From: Zhengitettix transpicula
Taxonomy: Eukaryota; Arthropoda; Insecta; Orthoptera; Tetrigidae
NCBI GenBank assembly: GCA_037074705.1
Contig: JAYJMR010000081.1
Span: 1 to 64,000 of the forward strand
Length of the DNA stretch: 64,000 nucleotides
Reading direction: 5' to 3'
Under the pieces are notes generated by a model, which was not told the DNA's origin, searched no databases, and saw only the letters and a program-made list of their open reading frames with translations. Each line of letters starts with the position of its first letter. The stretch's first letter is position 1. Below are positions 37,990 to 51,299 of the stretch, in pieces. The translations under genes and the position numbers were made by a program.

Positions 37990-38752
37990 TTGTCGTCGAA
38001 ACGTCGAAATATTGCGATATATTAATTAATATTAATAGATTAAGATTTTAGAAGTGCAGGTTTGAGTAATTTTTATAAAGAACGTGTCATTTATTATGAA
38101 ATAAGACTTTGTTATTTTTAGTTTCTTGGTTGGTGAAATTCCAAACTTGTCGTCGAAACGTCGAAATATTATCATATATTAATTAATATTAATAGATTAA
38201 GATTTTAGAAGTGCAGGTTTGAGTAATTTTTATAAAGAACGTGTCATTTATTATAAAATAAGACTTTGTTATTTTTAGTTTCTTGGTTGGTGAAATTCCA
38301 AACTTGTCGTCGAAACGTCGAAATATTATCATATATTAATTAATATTAATAGATTAAGATTTTAGAAGTGCAGAATTGAGTAATTTTTATAAAGAACGTG
38401 TCATTTATTATGAAATAAGACTTTGTTATTTTTAGTTTCTTGGTTGGTGAAATTCCAAACTTGTCGCCGAAACGTCGAAATATTATCATATATTAATTAA
38501 TATTAATAGATTAAGATTTTAGAAGTGCAGGTTTGAGTAATTTTTATAAAGAACGTGTCATTTATTATGAAATAAGACTTTGTTATTTTTAGTTTCTTGG
38601 TTGGTGAAATTCCAAACTTGTCGTCGAAACGTCAAAATATTATCATATATTAATTAATATTAATAGATTAAGATTTTAGAAGTGCAGGTTTGAGTAATTT
38701 TTATAAAGAACGAATCATTTATTATGAAATAAGACTTTGTTATTTTTAGTTT

Positions 38753-39380
38753 CTTGGTTGGTGAAATTCCAAACTTGTCGTCCAAACGTCGAAATATTAT
38801 GATATATTAATTAATATTAATAGATTAAGATTTTAGAAGTGCAGGTTTGAGTAATTTTTATAAAGAACGAATCATTTATTATGAAATAAGACTTTGTTAT
38901 TTTTAGTTTCTTGGTTAGTGAAAATCCAAACTTGTCGTCGAAACGTCGAAATATTATCATATATTAATTAATATTAATAGATTAAGATTTTAGAAGTGCA
39001 GGTTTGAGTAATTTTTATAAAGAACGAATCATTTATTATGAAATAAGACTTTGTTATTTTTAGTTTCTTGGTTGGTGAAATTCCAAACTTGTCGTCGAAA
39101 CGTCGAAATATTATCATATATTAATTAATATTAATAGATTAAGATTTTAGAAGTGCAGGTTTGAGTAATTTTTATAAAGAACGAATCATTTATTATGAAA
39201 TAGGACTTTGTTATTTTTAGTTTCTTGGTTGGTGAAATTCCAAAATTGTCGTCGAAACGTCGAAATATTATGATATATTAATAAATATTAATAGATTAAG
39301 ATTTTAGAAGTGCAGGTTTGAGTAATTTTTATAAAGAACGAATCATTTATTATGAAATAAGACTTTGTTATTTATAGTTC
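38753..39380 (+). repeat. Four-monomer unit, copy 1 (628 bp)
   Basis: The order of triplets ATG, ATC, ATC, ATG with CGTCCAAACG in the first monomer (38783 and 39411) recurs 628 bp downstream. All members have CGAATC. Private changes include GTTAGTGAAAATCC near 38914 and CCAAAATTGTC near 39240. Confidence 0.78.
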
Positions 39381-40008
39381 CTTGGTTGGTGAAATTCCAA
39401 ACTTGTCGTCCAAACGTCGAAATATTATGATATATTAATTAATATTAATAGATTAAGATTTTAGAAGTGCAGGTTTGAGTAATTTTTATAAAGAACGAAT
39501 CATTTATTATGAAATAAGACTTTGTTATTTTTAGTTTCTTGGTTGGTGAAATTCCAAACTTGACGTCGAAACGTCGAAATATTATCATATATTAATTAAT
39601 ATTAATAGATTAAGATTTTAGAAGTGCAGGTTTGAGTAATTTTTATAAAGAACGAATCATTTATTATGAAATAAGACTTTGTTATTTTTAGTTTCTTGGT
39701 TGGTGAAATTCCAAACTTGTCGTCGAAACGTCGAAATATTATCATATATTAATTAATATTAATAGATTAAGATTTTAGAAGTGCAGGTTTGAGTAATTTT
39801 TATAAAGAACGAATCATTTATTATGAAATAAGACTTTGTTATTTTTAGTTTCTTGGTTGGTGAAATTCCAAACTTGTCGTCGAAACGTCGAAATATTATG
39901 ATATATTAATTAAAATTAATAGATTAAGATTTTAGAAGTGCAGGTTTGAGTAATTTTTATAAAGAACGAATCATTTATTATGAAATAAGACTTTGTTATT
40001 TAGAGTTT
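39381..40008 (+). repeat. Four-monomer unit, copy 2 (628 bp)
   Basis: This is the second copy of 38753-39380, with private GACGTCG near 39551 (creating an AatII site) and TTAAAATTAATAG near 39911. Confidence 0.77.
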
Positions 40009-41739
40009 CTTGGTTGGTGAAATTCCAAACTTGTCGTCGAAACGTCGAAATATTACGATATATATTAATTAATATTAATAGATTAAGATTTTAGAAGTGC
40101 AGGTTTGAGTAATTTTTATAAAGAACGAATCATTTATTATGAAATAAGACTTTGTTATTTATAGTTTCTTGGTTGGTGAAATTCCAAACTTGTCGTCGAA
40201 ACGTCGAAATATTACGATATATTAATTAATATTAATAGATTAAGATTTTGGAAGTGCAGGTTTGAGTAATTTTTATAAAGAACGAATCATTTATTATGAA
40301 ATAAGACTTTGTTATTTATAGTTTCTTGGTTGGTGAAATTCCAAACTTGTCGTCGAAACGTCGAAATATTACGATATATTAATTAATATTAATAGATTAA
40401 GATTTTAGAAGTGCAGGTTTGAGTAATTTTTATAAAGAACGAATCATTTATTATTAAATAAGACTTTCTTATTTTTAGTTTCTTGGTTGGTGAAATTCCA
40501 AACTTGTCGTCGAAACGTCGAAATATTATGATATATTAATTAATATTAATAGATTAAGATTTTAGAAGTGCAGGTTTGAGTAATTTTTATAAAGAACGTG
40601 TCATTTATTATGAAATAAGACTTTGTTATTTTTAGTATCTTGGTTGGTGAAATTCCAAACTTGTTGCCGAAACGTCGAAATATTACGATATATTAATTAA
40701 TATTAATAGATTAAGATTTTAGAAGTGCTGGTTTGAGTAATTTTTATAAAGAACGAATCATTTATTATGAAATAAGACTTTGTTATTTATAGTTTCTTGG
40801 TTGGTGAAATTCCAAACTTGTCGTCGAATCGTCGAAATATTACGATATATATTAATTAATAATTATAGATTAAGATTTTAGAAGTGCAGGTTTGAGTAAT
40901 TTTTATAAAGAACGAATCATTTATTATGAAATAAGACTTTGTTATTTATAGTTTCTTGGTTGGTGAAATTCCAAACTTGTTGCCGAAACGTCGAAATATT
41001 GCGATATATTAATTAATATTAATACATTAAGATTTTAGAAGTGCTGGTTTGAGTAATTTTTATAAAGAACGAATCATTTATTATGAAATAAGACTTTGTT
41101 ATTTATAGTTTCTTGGTTGGTGAAATTCCAAACTTGTCGTCGAAACGTCGAAATATTACGATATATTAATTAATATTAATAGATTAAGATTTTAGAAGTG
41201 CAGGTTTGAGTAATTTTTATAAAGAACGTGTCATTTATTATGAAATAAGACTTTGTTATTTTTAGATTCTTGGTTGGTGAAATTCCAAACTTGTCGTCGA
41301 AACGTCGAAATATTACGATGTATTAATTAATATTAATAGATTAAGATTTTAGAAGTGCAGGTTTGAGTAATTTTTATAAAGAACGTGTCATTTATTATGA
41401 AATAAGACTTTGTTATTTTTAGATTCTGGGTTGGTGAAATTCCAAACTTGTCGTCGAAACGTCGAAATATTACGATATATTAATTAATATTAATAGATTA
41501 AGATTTTAGAAGTGCAGGTTTGAGTAATTTTTATAAAGAACGTGTCATTTATTATGAAATAAGACTTTGTTATTTTTAGATTCTTGGTTGGTGAAATTCC
41601 AAACTTGTCGTCGAAACGTCGAAATATTATGATATATTAATTAATATTAATAGATTAAGATTTTAGAAGTGCAGGTTTGAGTAATTTTCATAAAGAACGT
41701 ATCATTTATTATGAAATAAGACTTTGTTATTTGAAGATT

Positions 41740-43614
41740 CTTTGTTGGTGAAATTCCAAACTTGTCGTCGAAACGTCGAAATATTACGAAATATTAATTA
41801 ATATTAATGGATTAAGATTTTAGAAGTGCTGGTTTGAGTAATTTTTATAAAGAACGAGTCATTTATTATGAAATAAGACTTTGTTGTTTGAAGATTCTTG
41901 GTTGGTGAAATTCCAAACTTGTCGTCGAAACATTGGGATATATTAATTAATATTAATAGATTAAGATTTTAGAAGTGCAGGTTTGAGTATTTTTTATAAA
42001 GAACGAGTCATTTATTATGAAATAAGACTTTGTTATTTGAAGATTCTTGGTTGGTGAAATTCCAAACTTGTCGTCGAAACGTCGAAATATTACGATATAT
42101 TAATTAATATTAATGGATTAAGATTTTAGAAGTGCTGGTTTGAGTAATTTTTATAAAGGACGAGTCATTTATTATGAAATAAGACTTTGTTATTTGAAGA
42201 TTCTTGGTTGGTGAAATTCCAAACTTGTCTTCGAAACGTCGAAATATTGGGATATATTAATTAATATTAATGAATTAAGATTTTAGAAGTGCAGGTTTGA
42301 CTAATTTTTATAAAGAACGAGTCATTTATTATGAAATAAGACTTTGTTATTTGAAGATTCTTGGTTGGTGAAATTCCAAACTTGTCTTCAAACGTCGAAA
42401 TATTGGGATATATTAATTAATATTAATGAATTAAGATTTTAGAAGTGCAGGTTTGACTAATTTTTATAAAGGACGAGTCATTTATTATGAAATTAGACTT
42501 TGTTATTTGAAGATTCTTGGTTGGTGAAATTCCAAACTTGTCGTCGAAACGTCGAAATATTACGATATATTAATTAATATTAATAGATTAAGATTTTTGA
42601 AGTGCAGGTTTGAGTAATTTTTATAAAGAACGAGTCATTTATTATGAAATAAGACTTTGTTATTTGAAGATTCTTGGATGGTGAAATTCCAAACTTGTCG
42701 TCGAAACGTCGAAATATTACGATATATTAATTAATATTAATAGATTAAGATTTTAGAAGTGCAGGTTTGACTAATTTTTATAAAGAACGTTTCATTTATT
42801 ATGAAATAAGACTTTGTTATTTGAAGATTTTTGGTTGGTGAAATTCCAAACTTGTCGTCGAAACGTCGAAATATTGGGATATATTAATTAATATTAATAG
42901 ATTAAGATTTTAGAAGTGCTGGTTTGAGTAATTTTTATAAAGAACGTATCATTTATTATGAAATAAAACTTTGTTATTTGAAGATTCTTGGTTGGTGAAA
43001 TTCCAAACTTGTCGTCGAAACGTCGAAATATTACGATATATTAATTAATATTAATAGATTAAGATTTTAGAAGTGCAGGTTTGAGTAATTTTTATAAAGA
43101 ACGTGTCATTTATTATGAAATAAGACTTTGTTATTTTTAGATTCTTGGTTGGTTGAATTCCAAACTTGTCGTCGAAACGTCGAAATATTACGATATATTA
43201 ATTAATATTAATAGATTAAGATTTTAGAAGTGCAGGTTTGAGTAATTTTTATAAAGAACTAGTCATTTATTATGAAATAAGACTTTGTTATTTTTAGTTT
43301 TTTGGTTGGTGAAATTCCAAACTTGTCATCGAAACGTCGAAATATTACGATATATTAATTAATATTAATAGATTAAGATTTTAGAAGTGCAGGTTTGAGT
43401 AATTTTTATAAAGAACGTATCATTTATTATGAAATAAGACTTTGTTATTTGAAGATTCTTGGTTGGTTTAATTCCAAACTTGTTGTCGAAACGTCGAAAT
43501 ATTGGGATATATTAATTAATATTAATGAATTAAGATTTTAGAAGTGCAGGTTTGAGTAATTTTCCAAAAGAACGTATCATTTATTATGAAATAAGACTTT
43601 GTTATTTGAAGATT
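41740..43614 (+). repeat. 18-monomer-spaced segment, copy 1
   Basis: About 12 monomers recur at 44557-46440 in the same order of classes: GGATT, AGATT, GGATT, GAATT, GAATT, ACG with CGTTTC, TTTTTAGATT tail, AACTAGTC, and GAATT with an altered TTTTC site. The rare ACTAGT variant is at 43258 and 46084, exactly 2826 bases (18 monomers) apart. The copies are more diverged and have local monomer gains and losses, so this is an older event than the one at 17.9-22.6 kb. Confidence 0.7.
41897..42045 (+). repeat. 149-bp monomer lacking 8 bases
   Basis: The head runs GTCGTCGAAACATTGGG; eight bases, GTCGAAAT, are missing, so only one CGTCGAAA-like copy remains. The deletion differs at the base level from the one near 48663, so the 8-mer pair has contracted at least twice. 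Confidence 0.82.
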
Positions 43615-44556
43615 CTTGGTTGGTGAAATTCCAAACTTGTCGTCGAAACGTCGAAATATTATCATATATTAATTAATATTAATAGATTAAGATTTTAGAA
43701 GTGCAGGTTTGAGTAATTTTTATAAAGAACGAATCATTTATTATGAAATAAGACTTTGTTATTTTTAGTTTCTTGGTTGGTGAAATTCCAAACTTGTCGT
43801 CAAAACGTCGAAATATTACGATATATTAATTAATATTAATAGATTAAGATTTTAGAAGTGCAGGTTTGAGTAATTTTTATAAAGAACGTGTCATTTATTA
43901 TGAAATAAGACTTTGTTATTTTTAGATTCTGGGTTGGTGAAATTCCAAACTTGTCGTCGAAACGTCGAAATATTACGATATATTAATTAATATTAATAGA
44001 TTAAGATTTTAGAAGTGCAGGTTTGAGTAATTTTTATAAAGAACGTGTCATTTATTATGAAATAAGACTTTGTTATTTTTAGATTCTTGGTTGGTGAAAT
44101 TCCAAACTTGTCGTCGAAACGTCGAAATATTACGATATATTAATTAATATTAATAGATTAAGATTTTAGAAGTGCTGGTTTGAGTAATTTTTATAAAGAA
44201 CGAATCATTTATTATGAAATAAGACTTTGTTATTTTTAGATTCTTGGTTGGTGAAATTCCAAACTTGTCGTCGAAACGTCGAAATATTATGATATATTAA
44301 TTAATATTAATAGATTAAGATTTTAGAAGAGCAGGTTTGAGTAATTTTCATAAAGAACGTATCATTTATTATGAAATAAGACTTTGTTATTTGAAGATTC
44401 TTGGTTGGTGAAATTCCAAACTTGTCGTCGAAACGTCGAAATATTACGATATATTAATTAATATTAATAGATTAAGATTTTAGAAGTGCAGGTTTGAGTA
44501 ATTTTTATAAAGAACGTATCATTTATTATGAAATAAGACTTTGTTATTTGAAGATT

Positions 44557-46440
44557 CTTGGTTGGTGAAATTCCAAACTCGTCGTCGAAACGTCGAAATA
44601 TTACGATATATTAATTAATATTAATGGATTAAGATTTTAGAAGTGCTGGTTTGAGTAATTTTTATAAAGAACGAGTCATTTATTATGAAATAAGACTTTG
44701 TTATTTGAAGATTCTTGGTTGGTGAAATTCCAAACTTGTCGTCGAAACGTCGAAATATTGGGATATATTAATTAATATTAATAGATTAAGATTTTAGAAG
44801 TGCAGGTTTGAGTAATTTTTATAAAGAACGAGTCATTTATTATGAAATAAGACTTTGTTATTTGAAGATTCTTGGTTGGTGAAATTCCAAACTTGTCGTC
44901 GAAACGTCGAAATATTACGATATATTAATTAATATTAATGGATTAAGATTTTAGAAGTGCTGGTTTGAGTAATTTTTATAAAGAACGAGTCATTTATTAT
45001 TAAATAAGACTTTGTTATTTGAAGATTCTTGGTTGGTGAAATTCCAAACTTGTCTTCGAAACGTCGAAATATTGGGATATATTAATTAATATTAATGAAT
45101 TAAGATTTTAGAAGTGCAGGTTTGACTAATTTTTATAAAGAACGAGTCATTTATTATGAAATAAGACTTTGTTATTTGAAGATTCTTGGTTAGTAAAATT
45201 CCAAACTTGTCTTCGAAACGTCGAAATATTGGGATATATTAATTAATATTAATGAATTAAGATTTTAGAAGTGCAGGTTTGACTAATTTTTATAAAGAAC
45301 GAGTCATTTATTATGAAATAAGACTTTGTTATTTGAAGATTCTTGGTTGGTGAAATTCCAAACTTGTCTTCGAAACGTCGAAATATTACGATATATTAAT
45401 TAATATTAATAGATTAAGATTTTAGAAGTGCAGGTTTGACTAATTTTTATAAAGAACGAGTCATTTATTATGAAATAAGACTTTGTTATTTGAAGATTCT
45501 TGGTTGGTGAAATTCCAAACTTGTCGTCGAAACGTCGAAATATTACGATATATTAATTAATATTAATAGATTAAGATTTTAGAAGTGCAGGTTTGAGTAA
45601 TTTTTATAAAGAACGAGTCATTTATTATGAAATAAGACTTTGTTATTTGAAGATTCTTGGTTGGTGAAATTCCAAACTTGTAGTCGAAACGTCGAAATAT
45701 TACGATATATTAATTAATATTAATAGATTAAGATTTTAGAAGTGCAGGTTTGACTAATTTTTATAAAGAACGTTTCATTTATTATGAAATAAGACTTTGT
45801 TATTTGAAGATTCTTGGTTGGTGAAATTCCAAACTTGTCGTCGAAACGTCGAAATATTACGATATATTAATTAATATTAATAGATTAAGATTTTAGAAGT
45901 GCAGGTTTGAGTAATTTTCATAAAGAACGTGTCATTTATTATGAAATAAGACTTTGTTATTTTTAGATTCTTGGTTGGTGAAATTCCAAACTTGTCGTCG
46001 AAACTTCGAAATATTACGATATATTAATTAATATTAATAGATTAAGATGTTAGAAGTGCAGGTTTCAGTAATTTTTATAAAGAACTAGTCATTTATTATG
46101 AAATAAGACTTTGTTATTTTTAGTTTCTTGGTTGGTGAAATTCCAAACTTTTAATCGAAACGTCGAAATATTACGATATATTAATTAATATTAATAGATT
46201 AAGATTTTAGAAGTGCAGGTTTGAGTAATTTTTATAAAGAACGTATCATTTATTATGAAATAAGACTTTGTTATTTGAAGATTCTTGGTTGGTGAAATTC
46301 CAAACTTGTCGTCCAAACATCGAAATATTGGGATATATTAATTAATATTAATGAATTAAGATTTTAGAAGTGCAGGTTTGAGTAATTTTCATAAAGAACG
46401 TATCATTTATTATGAAATAAGACTTTGTTATTTGAAGATT
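44557..46440 (+). repeat. 18-monomer-spaced segment, copy 2
   Basis: This is the counterpart of 41740-43614. The first monomers sit at an offset of 2817 bp, because the first copy has an 8-base and a 1-base deletion, and later ones at 2826 bp. A private oddity is ACTTTTAATCG near 46148. Confidence 0.7.
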
Positions 46441-46911
46441 CTTGGTTGGTGAAATTCCAAACTTGTCGTCGAAACGTCGAAATATTACGATATATTAATT
46501 AATATTAATAGATTAAGATTTTAGAAGTGCAGGTTTGAGTAATTTTTATAAAGAACGTATCATTTATTATGAAATAAGACTTTGTTATTTGAAGATTCTT
46601 GGTTGGTGAAATTCCAAACTTGTCGTCGAAACGTCGAAATATTACGATATATTAATTAATATTAATGGATTAAGATTTTAGAAGTGCTGGTTTGAGTAAT
46701 TTTTATAAAGAACGAGTCATTTATTATGAAATAAGACTTTGTTATTTGAAGATTCTTGGTTGGTGAAATTCCAAACTTGTCGTCGAAACGTCGAAATATT
46801 GGGATATATTAATTAATATTAATAGATTAAGATTTTAGAAGTGCAGGTTTGAGTAATTTTTATAAAGAACGAGTCATTTATTATGAAATAAGACTTTGTT
46901 ATTTGAAGATT

Positions 46912-47696
46912 CTTGGTTGGTGAAATTCCAAACTTGTCGTCGAAACGTCGAAATATTACGATATATTAATTAATATTAATAGATTAAGATTTTAGAAGTG
47001 CAGGTTTGAGTAATTTTCATAAAGAACGTATCATTTATTATGAAATAAGACTTTGTTATTTGAAGATTCTTGGTTGGTGTAATTCCAAACTTGTCGTCGA
47101 AACGTCGAAATATTGGGATATATTAATTAATATTAATGAATTAAGATTTTAGAAGTGTAGGTTTGAGTAATTTTCATAAAGAACGTATCATTTATTATGA
47201 AATAAGACTTTGTTATTTAAAGATTCTTGGTTGGTGAAATTCCAAACTTGTCATCGAAACGTCGAAATATTACGATATATTAATTAATATTAATGGATTA
47301 AGATTTTAGAAGTGCTGGTTTGAGTAATTTTTATAAAGAACGAGTCATTTATTAAGAAATAAGACTTTGTTATTTGAAGATTCTTGGTTGGTGAAATTCC
47401 AAACTTGTCTTCGAAACGTCGAAATATTGGGATATATTAATTAATATTAATGAATTAAGATTTTAGAAGTGCAGGTTTGACTAATTTTTATAAAGAACGA
47501 GTCATTTATTATGAAATAAGACTTTGTTATTTGAAGATTCTTGGTTGGTGAAAATCCAAACTTGTCTTCGAAACGTCGAAATATTGGGATATATTAATTA
47601 ATATTAATGAATTAAGATTTGAGAAGTGCAGGTTTGACTAATTTTTATAAAGAACGAGTCATTTATTATGAAATAAGACTTTGTTATTTGAAGATT
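46912..47696 (+). repeat. Five-monomer segment, copy 1 (offset 4702)
   Basis: These five monomers recur at 51614-52398. Shared markers are GGTGTAATTCC (47071 and 51773), TTTCATAAAG with CGTATC, TGTCATCGAA (47249 and 51951), TTAAGAAATAAG and GTGAAAATCC. The offset of 4702 equals 30 monomers minus 8 bases, the 8-base loss near 48663. Confidence 0.82.
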
Positions 47697-48638
47697 CTTG
47701 GTTGGTGAAATTCAAAACTTGTGTTCGAAACGTCGAAATATTGGGATATATTAATTAATATTAATGAATTAAGATTTTAGAAGTGCAGGTTTGACTAATT
47801 TTTATAAAGAACGTATCATTTATTATGAAATAAGACTTTGTTATTTGAAGATTCTTGGTTGGTGAAATTCCAAACTTGTCGTCGAAACGTCGAAATATTA
47901 CGATATATTAATTAATATTAATAGATTAAGATTTTAGAAGTGCAGGTTTGAGTAATTTTCATAAAGTACGTATCATTTATTATGAAATAAGACTTTGTTA
48001 TTTGAAGATTCTTGGTTGGTGAAATTCCAAACTTGTCTTCGAAACGTCGAAATATTGGGATATATTAATTAATATTAATGAATTAAGATTTTAGAAGTGC
48101 AGGTTTGACTAATTTTTATAAAGAACGAGTCATTTATTATGAAATAAGACTTTGTTATTTGAAGAGTCTTGGTTGGTGAAATTCCAAACTTGTCTTCGAA
48201 ACGTCGAAATATTGGGATATATTAATTAGTATTAATAAATTAAGATTTTAGAAGTGCAGGTTTGACTAATTTTTATAAAGAACGAGTCATTTATTATGAA
48301 ATAAGACTTTGTTATTTGAAGATTCTTGGTTGGTGAAATTCCAAACTTGTCTTCGAAACGTCGAAATATTGGGATATATTAATTAATATTAATGAATTAA
48401 GATTTTAGAAGTGCAGGTTTGACTAATTTTTATAAAGAACGAGTCATTTATTATGAAATAAGACTTTGTTATTTGAAGATTCTTGGTTGGTGAAATCCCA
48501 AACTTGTCGTCGAAACGTCGAAATATTACGATATATTAATTAATATTAATAGATTAAGATTTTAGAAGTGCAGGTTTGAGTAATTTTTATAAAGAACGAG
48601 TCATTTATTATGAAATAAGACTTTGTTATTTGAAGATT

Positions 48639-48787
48639 CTTGGTTGGTGAAATTCCAAACTTGTCGTCGAAATATTTCGATATATTAATAAATATTAATA
48701 GATTAAGATTTTAGAAGTGCTGGTTTGAGTAATTTTTATAAAGAACGAGTCATTTATTATGAAATAAGACTTTGTTATTTGAAGATT
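48639..48787 (+). repeat. 149-bp monomer lacking one CGTCGAAA copy
   Basis: The sequence reads GTCGTCGAAATATTTCG: exactly one 8-mer of the tandem pair is gone. The corresponding monomers at 54911 and 55539 keep both copies, so the loss occurred after the segment was duplicated. Confidence 0.88.
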
Positions 48788-51299
48788 CTTGGTTGGTGAA
48801 ATTCCAAACTTGTCGTCGAAACGTCGAAATATTACGATATATTAATTAATATTAATAGATTAAGATTTTAGAAGTGCAGGTTTGAGTAATTTTCATAAAG
48901 TACGTATCATTTATTATGAAATAAGACTTTGTTATTTGAAGATTCTTGGTTGGTGAAATTCCAAACTTGTCTTCGAAACGTCGAAATATTGGGATATATT
49001 AATTAATATTAATGAATTAAGATTTTAGAAGTGCAGGTTTGACTAATTTTTATAAAGAACGAGTCATTTATTATGAAATAAGACTTTGTTATTTGAAGAT
49101 TCTTGGTTGGTGAAATTCCAAACTTGTCGTCGAAACGTCTAAATATTACGATATATTAATTAATATTAATAGATTAAGATTTTGGAAGTGCAGGTTTGAC
49201 TAATTTTTATAAAGAACGAGTCATTTATTATGAAATAAGACTTTGTTATTTGAAGATTCTTGGTTGGTGAAATTCCAAACTTGTCGTCGAAACGTCGAAA
49301 TATTACGATATATTAATTAATATTAATAGATTAAGATTTTAGAAGTGCAGGTTTGAGTAATTTTTATAAAGAACGAGTCATTTATTATGAAATAAGACTT
49401 TGTTATTTGAAGATTCTTGGTTGGTGAAATTCCAAACTTGTCGTCGAAACGTCGAAATATTACGATATATTAATTAATATTAATAGATTAAGATTTTAGA
49501 AGTGCAGGTTTGACCAATTTTTATAAAGAACGAGTCATTTATTATGAAATAAGACTTTGTTATTTGAAGATTCTTGGTTGGTGAAATTCCAAACTTGTCT
49601 TCGAAACGTCGAAATATTGGGATATATTAATTAATATTAATGAATTAAGATTTTAGATGTGCAGGTTTGACTAATTTTTATAAAGAACGAGTCATTTATT
49701 ATGAAATAAGACTTTGTTATTTGAAGATTCTTGGTTGGTGAAATTCCAAACTTGTCGTCGAAACGTCGAAATATTACGATATATTAATTAATATTAATAG
49801 ATTAAGATTTTAGAAGTGCAGGTTTGAGTAATTTTTATAAAGAACGAGTCATTTATTATGAAATAAGACTTTGTTATTTGAAGATTCTTGGTTGGTGAAA
49901 TTCCAAACTTGTCGTCGAAACGTCGAAATATTACGATATATTAATTAATATTAATAGATTAAGATTTTAGAAGTGCAGGTTTGACTAATTTTTATAAAGA
50001 ACGTATCATTTATTATGAAATAAAACTTTGTTATTTGAAGATTCTTGGTTGGTGAAATTCCAAACTTGTCTTCGAAACGTCGAAATATTGGGATATATTA
50101 ATTAATATTAATGAATTAAGATTTTAGAAGTGCTGGTTTGAGTAATTTTTATAAAGAACGAGTCATTTATTATAAAATAAGACTTTGTTATTTGAAGATT
50201 CTTGGTTGGTGAAATTCCAAACTTGTCTTCGAAACGTCGAAATATTGGGATATATTAATTAATATTAATGAATTAAGATTTTAGAAGTGCAGGTTTGACT
50301 AATTTTTATAAAGAACGAGTCATTTATTATGAAATAAGACTTTGTTATTTGAAGATTCTTGGTTGGTGAAATTCCAAACTTGTCGTCGAAACGTCGAAAT
50401 ATTACGATATATTAATTAATATTAATAGATTAAGATTTTAGAAGTGCAGGTTTGAGTAATTTTTATAAAGAACGAGTCATTTATTATGAAATAAGACTTT
50501 GTTATTTGAAGATTCTTGGTTGGTGAAATTCCAAACTTGTCTTCGAAACGTCGAAATATTGGGATATATTAATTAATATTAATGAATTAAGATTTTAGAA
50601 GTGCAGGTTTGACTAATTTTTATAAAGAACGAGTCATTTATTATGAAATAAGACTTTGATATTTGAAGATTCTTGGTTGGTGAAATTCCAAACTTGTCTT
50701 CGAAACGTCGAAATATTGGGATATATTAATTAATATTAATGAATTAAGATTTTAGAAGTGCAGGTTTGACTAATTTTTATAAAGAACGAGTCATTTATTA
50801 TGAAATAAGACTTTGTTATTTGAAGATTCTTGGTTGGTGAAATTCCAAACTTGTCTTCGAAACGTCGAAATATTGGGATATATTAATTAATATTAATGAA
50901 TTAAGATTTTAGAAGTGCAGGTTTGAGTAATTTTTATAATGAACGAGTTATTTATTATGAAATAAGACTTTGTTATTTAAAGATTCTTGGTTGGTGAAAT
51001 TCCAAACTTGTCTTCGAAACGTCGAAATATTGGGATATATTAATTAATATTAATGAATTAAGATTTTAGAAGTGCAGGTTTGACTAATTTTTATAAAGAA
51101 CGAGTCATTTATTATTAAATAAGACTTTGTTATTTGAAGATTCTTGGTTGGTGAAATTCCAAACTTGTCTTCGAAACGTCGAAATATTGGGATATATTAA
51201 TTAATATTTGTGAATTAAGATTTTAGAAGTGCAGGTTTGACTAATTTTTATAAAGAACGAGTCATTTATTATGAAATAAGACTTTGTTATTTGAAGATT
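48639..51299 (+). repeat. 17-monomer segment, copy 1 (offset 6908)
   Basis: This segment recurs at 55539-58207. Markers are TAATAAATATTAATAG with GCTGG, TTCATAAAGTACG, TTAGATGTGC (49653 and 56561), TTATAAAATAAG, GACTTTGATATT (50651 and 57559) and AATATTTGTGAATT (51210 and 58118). The distance is exactly 6908 bases, 44 monomers, over most of it; the copies are not adjacent, which implies additional rearrangement between them. Confidence 0.83.

Larger units (their letters stand above)
34986..41739 (+). repeat. Zone IV: CGTGTC/CGAATC monomers with TTTTTAG tails
   Basis: About 43 monomers share a run of features: almost all GCAGG plus GAGTAA, CGTGTC (to about 38.7 kb and again after 40.6 kb) or CGAATC (about 38.7-41.1 kb), and a tail of TTTTTAGTTT, TTATAGTTT or TTTTTAGATT. 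GACTAA forms are essentially missing. The triplet at 47-49 is GCG or ATC/TTC in the left part and ATG, ATC, then ACG to the right. The zone shows no long segment duplication like those at its left; it is more even, with many private single changes. Confidence 0.83.
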
